A stretch of 64,000 nt of DNA from Marinobacter lipolyticus SM19 (lineage in GTDB: Bacteria; Pseudomonadota; Gammaproteobacteria; Pseudomonadales; Oleiphilaceae), in assembly GCF_000397065.2 (NCBI RefSeq), contig NZ_KE007325.1:398495-462494 (forward strand), written 5' to 3'. The position numbers and the translations under genes are program-made. Positions within the stretch are counted from its first letter, which is position 1; the number at the start of each line of letters is the position of its first letter. This document shows, one piece after another, positions 46,210 to 54,512 of the stretch. Below the pieces are notes generated by a model that was not told the DNA's origin, did not search any database, and saw only the letters and a list, made by a program, of their open reading frames with translations.

Positions 46210-47158
46210 CCTTGAAGGTCGTAGTTGCCCATTGGCGTATCGCTACCACCCTGCTGCTCTTTGTCAGAACGTCAGTCAGGTTTCCGAGGATGTGCTGTTT
46301 ATCATTGGCGGGCTTTACGGCAACCCCTTTGCCCTGGATGAAATCGAGCAGATGGCGCTGGCGGAGGAGCGCCAGGGCCATCGGGTAAAACTGGTCTTCA
46401 ATGGCGACTTCAACTGGTTCAATGCCAGTGACACGCTGTTCCGGCAGATCAATAACCGGGTGCTGGATCATACGGTTATCCTGGGCAATGTTGATTTTGA
46501 GTTGGCGACGCCCAGCGTCGGGGCTGGTTGTGGTTGCGCGTATCCGGACTATGTCGACCAGAGCGTGGTTGAGCGTTCAAACCGAATAATAGAGCGGCTT
46601 CAGGCGCTGGCTGATAAGCACCCGGACATACAAAACCGGTTGTCCGGATTGCCGAGGTATCGATGCCTGATGTTTGGAGGCCTAAAGATTTTGGTGCTGC
46701 ACGGTGACCCGGAGTCGCTGGCGGGTTGGGGGCTGGCTCACGAATCTTTCGCTGCGGGTAATGAGCCGGTACTGGAAGCCTGGTTCCGGGCGTCGGGGGC
46801 GGACGTGATGGTGTCTACCCACACCTGCCTTCCCGCAATGTGGTCGGGGATGGTTGATGAGCGGTTTCGTATGGTCGCCAATAATGGCTCTGCGGGCATG
46901 GGCAATTTGCTGTCGGATTCCCGTGGACTGATCACCCGGCTTGGCTTTACAAGCCCCCTGGCCGAGCCTGTGGCAGGCATTGAGCATCGTGGCCTCAATG
47001 TGTCGCTTATGCCTGTTTCCTATGATCTTGATGCCTGGCTGCAACAGTTTGATCAGCTCTGGCCTGCTGGTTCACCGGCGGCGGTGTCCTACCGAAACCG
47101 TATTATCACGGGCACGCCCCTGTGCCCGGAACACATCGTTTTTCCTTCCATTTCGTAA
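46202..47158 (+). CDS. metallophosphoesterase-like protein
   Basis: 318 residues. A calcineurin-like metal site is suggested by LVFNGDFNWFN, VILGNVDFEL, ILVLHGDPES and VSTHTCLPA, with Asn/Asp/His in the usual order, but the first DxH motif is replaced by GGLYGNP. ATG 46202 overlaps the symporter stop (ATGGCTGA); GTG 46190 is an alternative. Overlap suggests co-expression with the symporter. Function unknown. Confidence 0.62.
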   Translation: MADLEGRSCPLAYRYHPAALCQNVSQVSEDVLFIIGGLYGNPFALDEIEQMALAEERQGHRVKLVFNGDFNWFNASDTLFRQINNRVLDHTVILGNVDFELATPSVGAGCGCAYPDYVDQSVVERSNRIIERLQALADKHPDIQNRLSGLPRYRCLMFGGLKILVLHGDPESLAGWGLAHESFAAGNEPVLEAWFRASGADVMVSTHTCLPAMWSGMVDERFRMVANNGSAGMGNLLSDSRGLITRLGFTSPLAEPVAGIEHRGLNVSLMPVSYDLDAWLQQFDQLWPAGSPAAVSYRNRIITGTPLCPEHIVFPSIS

Positions 47159-47244
47159 TCAATTTGTCACTGGCGGTTGCTTCAATTCGGTCTATTCTAA
47201 TAGGACACACGTAGCCTGTTCGGCGTGGGTCAATCAGGCTCAAC

Positions 47245-47272
47245 TTGAAATATATTTTGTGGTCTATATAAT
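47245..47272 (+). promoter_or_regulatory. near-consensus sigma-70 promoter of the ect genes
   Basis: TTGAAA 47245-47250, 16 bases, TATAAT 47267-47272, about 36 bases before the ectA start, in an A/T-rich stretch unlike the surrounding DNA. The -10 is perfect. Ectoine operons elsewhere are driven by osmotically induced sigma-70/sigma-38 promoters; here the evidence is the motif only. Confidence 0.72.
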
Positions 47273-47307
47273 TTAACCCTAATTTTTTGACGCGAAACGA
47301 TCACGTT

Positions 47308-47823
47308 ATGACATCAGAAGGCTCGAATACCACCGCCATCACCCTTCGCACACCTGTGAAAGATGATGGCTACAGGCTCCACCAGCTGGTGGCTGAATGC
47401 CCTCCGCTGGACCCCAACTCGATTTACTGCAACCTGTTGCAGTGCAGCCACTTTGCCGAGACCGGCGTGGCCGCGGAGAAGGACGGCGATCTGGTCGGCT
47501 TTATCTCCGGATACATCCCTCCCCAACAGCCCGAAACCGTGTTTGTCTGGCAAGTGGCCGTTCACGAGAAAGGTCGTGGACAGGGTCTGGCCAAGCGGAT
47601 GCTGAAAGAGATTGTGGCCCGGGACGCGTGCAAGAACGTGACGCACATGGAAACCACCATCACCGAGGACAATGAAGCATCCTGGGCGCTGTTCCGTTCA
47701 TTTGCCCGTGATCTGGGAGCCGAGCTCACCTACCACGAGCACTTCGAGAAAGAGACCCATTTCGGCGGCAAGCACGAATCCGAATTTCTGCTGCGCATCG
47801 GGCCTTTCACAAAGCCAGTCTGA
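47308..47823 (+). CDS. ectA: L-2,4-diaminobutyrate N-acetyltransferase
   Basis: Second enzyme of ectoine synthesis: acetylates the gamma-amino group of diaminobutyrate with acetyl-CoA. 171 residues of GNAT fold, with VWQVAVHEKGRGQGLAKRML (motif A) and HMETTITEDNEASWALF, both characteristic of EctA. ATG 47308 is preferred to the TTG at 47287, which would begin too close to the promoter. The gap to ectB is unusually long (167 bases) and includes a 7 bp hairpin (47870-47894). Confidence 0.93.
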   Translation: MTSEGSNTTAITLRTPVKDDGYRLHQLVAECPPLDPNSIYCNLLQCSHFAETGVAAEKDGDLVGFISGYIPPQQPETVFVWQVAVHEKGRGQGLAKRMLKEIVARDACKNVTHMETTITEDNEASWALFRSFARDLGAELTYHEHFEKETHFGGKHESEFLLRIGPFTKPV

Positions 47824-47906
47824 GAGTCTGTTACTGACCAGGCGTCAATGACCGCTATCCGGAGTAGCCGGCAGACTACTGAGGTAGGTCTGCCACAAGG
47901 CTTTAA

Positions 47907-49259
<1,353 letters not shown>

Positions 49260-49310
49260 GACGCCTTCCACATCCGGACATTCATTCTGCAGGATAATGA
49301 AGACGACACT

Positions 49311-50753
49311 ATGACTACCCAACAACATACCGTAGAAAAGATCGGCGGCACCTCGATGAGCAACTACGAGGCCGTCCGTGACAACATCATCATCGGTGGA
49401 CGCAGCAAGGAAGATCTGTATCAGCGCATTTTCGTGGTGTCCGCCTACGGTGGCGTCACTAACGAGCTGCTGGAGCACAAAAAGACCGGCGAGCCCGGGG
49501 TATATGCCTTGTTTGCCGATGCTGAGTCTGACTGGGCCTGGGGTGACGACCTCACCAAACTGGTCAAGTTCCTGACCGATATCAACGGTGAGCTGTTTGA
49601 GGATCCCATGCTCAAGCAGCAGGCGGACCAGTTCATCACCGACCGTATTGAGGGTGTTCGCGGTTGCCTGATTGACCTGCAGCGTCTGTGTTCCTATGGC
49701 CAGTTCCAACTGGAAGAGCATCTGCTGACGGTGCGTGAAATGCTTGCCGGTATCGGTGAGGCGCACAGTGCCTTCAACACCGCACTGAAGCTTCAGCAGG
49801 AAGGCATCAACGCCCGCTTTGTGGATCTTACCGGTTGGCGCGACAATGAATTGCTGCCTCTGGATGAGAAGCTGAAGCAGGCGTTCGATGCAGTCGACCT
49901 GACCCGCGAACTGCCCATCGTGACCGGATATGCCCAGTGCAAGGAAGGCCTGATGCGGACCTTCGATCGTGGCTACAGCGAGATGACCTTCAGCCGGGTG
50001 GCGGTGATCACCGAGGCCCGTGAAGCGATTATTCACAAGGAATACCACCTGAGCTCCGCCGACCCCAATATCGTTGGTGCCGACAAGGTCGTTCCCCTGG
50101 GGCGGACCAATTATGACGTCGCCGACCAACTGGCTAACCTGGGGATGGAAGCGATCCACCCCCGTGCCGGCAAGGGCATGCGTCAGAATGAAATCCCGCT
50201 GCGGGTGATGAACACCTTCGAGCCCGAGCACACCGGTACCCTGATCACTGGCGATTACGTCAGTGAGAAGCCCCAGGTGGAAATCATTGCCGGCGCCAAA
50301 GGCGTGTTTGCCATTGAGGTGTTCGATCAGGACATGCAGGGTGAGCCGGGCTCCGATCGACGCATCCTCGATGTGTTGAGCCGCTTCAAGGTGCGTTTCA
50401 TGTCCAAGGACACCAACGCCAACACCATCACCCACTATGTCGGCAGCACCCTGAAGCACGTTAAGCGAGTGGTCAAGGCGCTGAAGGAAGAGTTCCCGAA
50501 CGCGGAGATCAATACCCGCAAGGTGGCGGTGGTTTCGGCCATTGGCAGTGACATGAAAGTGCCTGGTATCCTGGCCCGCTCCGTAAAGGCCCTGGCAGAC
50601 GAGGAAATCAGTGTCCTTGCCCTGCACCAGTGCATGCGTCAGGTGGACATCCAGTTTGTGGTGGATGAAGATCACTATGAGAAGGCCATCGTTGCCCTTC
50701 ACGGTGCTCTTATTGAGCCACACAATCACGAGTACGCCATCGTCGCGGCCTGA
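49311..50753 (+). CDS. ask_ect: ectoine-type aspartate kinase
   Basis: 480-residue aspartokinase that supplies the aspartyl-phosphate leading to aspartate-semialdehyde. It begins VEKIGGTSMSNYEAV (kinase KIGGTS motif); the C-terminal 150 residues include two ACT-type regulatory segments (GVFAIEVFDQDM and VAVVSAIGSDM). Ask_Ect paralogues linked to ect genes are thought to escape feedback by lysine and threonine. It follows ectB after only 51 bases, leaving no room for ectC. Confidence 0.92.
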   Translation: MTTQQHTVEKIGGTSMSNYEAVRDNIIIGGRSKEDLYQRIFVVSAYGGVTNELLEHKKTGEPGVYALFADAESDWAWGDDLTKLVKFLTDINGELFEDPMLKQQADQFITDRIEGVRGCLIDLQRLCSYGQFQLEEHLLTVREMLAGIGEAHSAFNTALKLQQEGINARFVDLTGWRDNELLPLDEKLKQAFDAVDLTRELPIVTGYAQCKEGLMRTFDRGYSEMTFSRVAVITEAREAIIHKEYHLSSADPNIVGADKVVPLGRTNYDVADQLANLGMEAIHPRAGKGMRQNEIPLRVMNTFEPEHTGTLITGDYVSEKPQVEIIAGAKGVFAIEVFDQDMQGEPGSDRRILDVLSRFKVRFMSKDTNANTITHYVGSTLKHVKRVVKALKEEFPNAEINTRKVAVVSAIGSDMKVPGILARSVKALADEEISVLALHQCMRQVDIQFVVDEDHYEKAIVALHGALIEPHNHEYAIVAA

Positions 50754-50770
50754 TGACCGGTCTGAATCAA

Positions 50771-50800
50771 CCCCGGCCGGAATGATCATTCCGGCCGGGG
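50771..50800. terminator. 30 bp perfect palindrome after ask
   Basis: CCCCGGCCGGAAT, GATC centre, ATTCCGGCCGGGG: perfect two-fold symmetry over 30 bases, 17 bases after the ask stop. The strong GC stem suits termination or mRNA 3'-end protection, but the following CAATATCG is not a T-run. It could instead be a protein-binding site upstream of the sigma-factor gene. Confidence 0.6.
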
Positions 50801-50887
50801 CAATATCGTTTGTCCTGCCTCTCCGAGGAAATCCACCCCCCACCCTCCGTCGTATCCTTCAGTACATTCTTGAACGGTACCAACGCC

Positions 50888-51883
50888 ATGACCAAATCCG
50901 TCAGGCTGGGACCGTCCCCGACCATAACCCCAAATAGTGAAGCGGATTCTCTGGTGGGGCTGTACTTCAGGGATGCGTCCCGGTATGAACTTTTAGGAGA
51001 CAAGGGCGAACAACGTCTGGTTCGTCAACTCACGCGCTGTTATCAGGTGATTGGCCGGGAGTTGGCTTTGCCTGAGGAAACCCCGCAGACCTACCGCGAT
51101 ATCGTGGGCAGTTTCGGCGATGCCTGTGCTTTTTCAACCCGAAGCCGCCGTGCCTATCATCTTGCCCGCGCATGCCGCAGCAGGCTGGTTGAGAGCAACC
51201 TGCGCCTGGCGGTTCACATTGCCCGCCGATACGGTCAATACGGTATTCCGATGGCTGACCTGATCCAGGATGCGAACATTGGTCTGATCAAGGCGGTGGA
51301 GCGTTTTGACCCGACCAAGGGATTTCGTTTTTCTACATACGCCTACTGGTGGATCAGCGAAGAGGTGAAGCGTTGTCTCCAGCGTGGCACCCGACTGGTG
51401 CATACGCCGGAAAATGTAGTCGATGAGATCCGGCAGCTGCGCAAGGTGTCCATGCGGTTGCATCAGGTCCTGGGGCGGGCGCCGCTTCAGAGTGAGCTGG
51501 CGCGGGAAATGGAGGCTTCGCCTTCCCGTATTGGTGAACTCCGCGCACTGGCGAGCCGGGAGCTGTCCGTCGATGCACCGGTCTCTGGTTCTGAAGCCAT
51601 CACTCTGGGTGACAGTTTGAGTGCCAATGATCAGTTGGCGCCTGAGCATTCCATGGAGCAGCGTGACCGGAAGAAGACGCTGGCGGAGATCCTGGGGGAG
51701 TTAACGGAGCGGGAGCGTTCAGTGCTATCTCGTCGGTTCGGGCTGGGAATGCCGCAGCCGGACACCCTCCAGATCATTTCTGACGACCTGGGCATCAGTC
51801 GCGAGCGGGTGCGACAGATTGAGAAGGGTGCTATCCGGAAAATCCAGTCAAAGCTGGGGGTGGAGCCCCTCAGTGAGTCGTGA
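50888..51883 (+). CDS. RpoS-like group 2 sigma-70 family sigma factor
   Basis: 331 residues from ATG 50888. Region 1.2 is DSLVGLYFRDASRYELL; region 2 is RLVESNLRLAVHIARRYGQYGIPMADLIQDANIGL, read in parts; region 3 follows RGTRLVHTPENVVDEI; and region 4 ends LGISRERVRQIEKGAIRKI. It resembles RpoS, but an extra insert of about 35 residues precedes region 2.1 and the promoter-melting stretch is changed (AYWWISEEVKRCLQRG). It may be a second stationary-phase or stress sigma. Placement next to the ectoine genes may be coincidental. The tail overlaps the DUF3429 gene by 14 bases. Confidence 0.85.
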   Translation: MTKSVRLGPSPTITPNSEADSLVGLYFRDASRYELLGDKGEQRLVRQLTRCYQVIGRELALPEETPQTYRDIVGSFGDACAFSTRSRRAYHLARACRSRLVESNLRLAVHIARRYGQYGIPMADLIQDANIGLIKAVERFDPTKGFRFSTYAYWWISEEVKRCLQRGTRLVHTPENVVDEIRQLRKVSMRLHQVLGRAPLQSELAREMEASPSRIGELRALASRELSVDAPVSGSEAITLGDSLSANDQLAPEHSMEQRDRKKTLAEILGELTERERSVLSRRFGLGMPQPDTLQIISDDLGISRERVRQIEKGAIRKIQSKLGVEPLSES

Positions 51884-52319
51884 AAAACCAGGTGCCGGCA
51901 GCGACCTGACAGGCGACAACAACAGCAGTGAGCACCAGCCGAAGTTTCAGGTACCACGCCGGCCAGAAGGCCTTCATCCATCGAACGTCGACATAGTAAA
52001 GAGCGAGATAGGCTGTGGTATACAGCGCAATCTGCCACGCTGTTGTGAGCAACAGGCCAAGACCGGCGGACAGAAAGAAAACCTGGCTGAGCAGCATGGT
52101 TACCAGGGGCGAGAGCGGGTAGCACCGGTTCTCCAACTGCATGGCAATGGGCCAGTAAACGCCGCCCATAAAGGCCAGAACTCCCGCGCTGTACAGATAG
52201 AACCAGCCGATGATAGCCACGCTGTGCGCCGGGATGAGAAACAGCGAAACAATGGCTGCAACGAAGGGCAGCAGGCCGAGAAGGCCTACGAGAATCGCAA
52301 GTCGGGCTACGGCAATCAC
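51870..52319 (-). CDS. DUF3429 family membrane protein
   Basis: 149 residues with five hydrophobic segments and the family pattern FLYSAGVLAFMGGVYWPIAMQ. Starts at GTG 52319 behind GGGGAA. Function unknown. It lies downstream of tag, with a 147-base gap that may hold a tiny coupled frame (see rejected items). Confidence 0.78.
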   Translation of the reverse strand: MIAVARLAILVGLLGLLPFVAAIVSLFLIPAHSVAIIGWFYLYSAGVLAFMGGVYWPIAMQLENRCYPLSPLVTMLLSQVFFLSAGLGLLLTTAWQIALYTTAYLALYYVDVRWMKAFWPAWYLKLRLVLTAVVVACQVAAGTWFFTTH

Positions 52320-52466
52320 AATGCTTTCCCCAGCCAGTATGGACCAAAGGGCCGTTTCACGAGGGTGATGTGGTGGCTATTACTGAATTCGTCGAATGCT
52401 ATTTTCACCGTGGTGCTCCGGGGTGACGTTTTACGCCAGTATTTACGATACCCGGTAGCAATAGGA

Positions 52467-53048
52467 TCAATTCCCCAGAGCCTGACATTCCGTGTGTTGC
52501 GGACAGCTGACAAGGTGATCATTGACCATGCCGGTGGCCTGCATAAAGGCGTACACGATGGTCGGCCCGACGAAGTTGAAGCCGGCTTTTTTGAGCGCGC
52601 GGGACATGGCTTCAGCCTCAGCGGTGGTCACCGGCACTTCTGACAGGCTCTGCCAGTGATTCTGAATCGGCGCGCCACCTACAAAAGACCAGAGGAAGTC
52701 ACTGAAATCAAAGCCCTGTTCCTTCAGGTCCAGATAGCTTCGGGCGTTGCGGATAATTGATTTTACTTTCAGTCGATTGCGGATGATTCCGGGGTTGCCC
52801 AACAATTCCTCCACTTTTTTGTCGTTGTAGTGGGCAATCTTTTCCGGATTGAAGTTGTCGTAGGCGGACCGGTAACTGTGCTGCTTGCGAAGAATCGTGA
52901 TCCAGCTCAGACCGGCCTGCTGGCCGTCCAGGCAAAGCTTCTCGAAGAGCGCGAGTTCATCGTACTCGGGTCGCCCCCATACCGTGTCATGGTATTCGGT
53001 ATAGAGGGGGTCGGTGCCACACCAGGGGCAACGGTTGTTCTCATCCAT
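52467..53048 (-). CDS. tag: DNA-3-methyladenine glycosylase I
   Basis: Base-excision repair enzyme that removes 3-methyladenine. 193 residues, ATG 53048 behind AAGGAG. The zinc-binding N-terminus is CPWCGTDPLYTEYHD, and the catalytic region holds FEKLCLDGQQAGLSWITIL and GNPGIIRNRLKV; the last zinc ligands are in HLVSCPQHTEC. All are typical of Tag. Confidence 0.95.
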   Translation of the reverse strand: MDENNRCPWCGTDPLYTEYHDTVWGRPEYDELALFEKLCLDGQQAGLSWITILRKQHSYRSAYDNFNPEKIAHYNDKKVEELLGNPGIIRNRLKVKSIIRNARSYLDLKEQGFDFSDFLWSFVGGAPIQNHWQSLSEVPVTTAEAEAMSRALKKAGFNFVGPTIVYAFMQATGMVNDHLVSCPQHTECQALGN

Positions 53049-53065
53049 AAGATCTCCTTTTCGGG

Positions 53066-53788
53066 TCAGTTGCCGGGCTCGATGGGGCGGTGCCAACTGA
53101 AGGGCAAAGGGCTCTCCGTCGGAACCACTCTGTCTAGGTCCAGATCGGCTGTTGGTCCGGCCAACAGCCCTCCGGAAGGCAGTAATATATGGTCACGCTG
53201 GTAAACCAGGGTTACCAGGAAGCCTTCCAGCTCGCCGCTGGCGGCTTGCCATCCGGAGTCATGGCGGTCGCCGTAAAGGCTGAAATCCGGTCGAACTTCC
53301 AGTGTTTGAAGATTGCCGGCTATGCCCCGCCCTGTGGCTTTCAGCCAGGCTTCCTTGAGTGTCCACACCCGCAGGAAGTCTTCATGGCTGTCATTGGCCA
53401 GCAGCCAGTCCTGCTCTGTCCGGGTGAACCAGCGCCGCACCACTTTTTGCCAGTGCGGGTGTCGGTTAAGAGGTTCCAGGTCCAGGCCAATACCTGGCTG
53501 GTCACTGACAGCGCAGCCTGATATTCCACCACTGTGGCTCAGGGACAGGTGCCAGCCCTTCGGCCGCACCGAGGCTACAGGGCGGCCGCTGACCGGTTCG
53601 CACTCCCGTGCCGGGCATTTAGAACCATGCCCGATAGCCTGTCGGATCAGCCAGCGGCTGCTCAGGTACTCACGCTGTCTGGGACCCGAAAATTTGGCCA
53701 CTGTGGTCCGCTCGTATTCGGTCAGCCAACGCGGACAGGGCAAGGCACTGGCCTCTGGTTCGGGGCATAGCCAGACCGAGGGTGCCAT
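53066..53788 (-). CDS. 4'-phosphopantetheinyl transferase (Sfp-type)
   Basis: Transfers the phosphopantetheine arm from CoA to carrier proteins. 240 residues from ATG 53788, directly after the pdxH stop. Both signature motifs are present: GIGLDLEPLN (Mg2+ ligands) and VWTLKEAWLKATGRGI. Length fits Sfp/EntD types rather than AcpS. No polyketide or peptide synthetase gene is nearby, so its partner is elsewhere in the genome. Confidence 0.9.
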   Translation of the reverse strand: MAPSVWLCPEPEASALPCPRWLTEYERTTVAKFSGPRQREYLSSRWLIRQAIGHGSKCPARECEPVSGRPVASVRPKGWHLSLSHSGGISGCAVSDQPGIGLDLEPLNRHPHWQKVVRRWFTRTEQDWLLANDSHEDFLRVWTLKEAWLKATGRGIAGNLQTLEVRPDFSLYGDRHDSGWQAASGELEGFLVTLVYQRDHILLPSGGLLAGPTADLDLDRVVPTESPLPFSWHRPIEPGN

Positions 53789-53789
53789 G

Positions 53790-54425
53790 TCAGGGTTGCA
53801 GCCGCTGGATGTGCCAGCCATCACCTTGCCTCACGTATTCAAAACGATCGTGCAGGCGGCTGGGCCGACCCTGCCAGAATTCAATTCGTTCCGGTATCAC
53901 CCGGTATCCGCCCCAGAAGCTGGGCAGCGGGATTTCGCCCTCGCTGAACTTGCGCTTGATTTCAGCCACTTTCTGCTCAAGTAACCCGCGGGACGTAATG
54001 GCCTTGCTTTGCTCCGACACCCAGGCGCCAATCTGGCTGCCCCTTGGACGGGAGGAGAAATAACGCAGAGATTCGGCCTTACTCACCTTTTCCACCGTGC
54101 CCTGGATCTTCACCTGGCGGTTTAGCGCAATCCAGGGGAATAACAGGGCCGCTTTGGGGTTTTGTTCCATCTCCAGGGCCTTACGGCTGCCGTAGTTGGT
54201 ATAGAATACAAATCCATGGTCATCATAATACTTCAGCAGCACAGTCCGTAGGTCCGGCATCGAATCGCTGCCGGCTGTGGCCAGGGACATGGCGTTGGGC
54301 TCCAGGATGCCCGCGGCTCGCGCGTCATCAAACCAGGTATGGAACTGTCTTATCGGGCTTTCATCCAGCGCGTCCCGGTCCAGGCCTTCACTCTCGAAGT
54401 CGCGTCGCATGTCACTGATATCCAT
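53790..54425 (-). CDS. pdxH: pyridoxamine 5'-phosphate oxidase
   Basis: FMN enzyme that oxidises pyridoxamine/pyridoxine 5'-phosphate to PLP. 211 residues. Conserved: LRTVLLKYYDDHGFVFYTNY, SRKALEMEQNP and the C-terminal IEFWQGRPSRLHDRFEY. First gene of a pdxH-PPTase-tag run on the minus strand. Confidence 0.95.
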   Translation of the reverse strand: MDISDMRRDFESEGLDRDALDESPIRQFHTWFDDARAAGILEPNAMSLATAGSDSMPDLRTVLLKYYDDHGFVFYTNYGSRKALEMEQNPKAALLFPWIALNRQVKIQGTVEKVSKAESLRYFSSRPRGSQIGAWVSEQSKAITSRGLLEQKVAEIKRKFSEGEIPLPSFWGGYRVIPERIEFWQGRPSRLHDRFEYVRQGDGWHIQRLQP

Positions 54426-54512
54426 CGGATGGATCCTGTCGTAAAGGGTGAGTCTTCAGTACTATTGATACCATTAGAATACGGTGGTCTATTCTTTCAG
54501 GATTGACGGGTT

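Noticed and set aside
52316-52522. 68-codon frame between tag and DUF3429 with a GTGA overlap to the DUF3429 start
   Set aside because: Most of it lies in tag or has no recognisable domain; the overlap alone is weak evidence.
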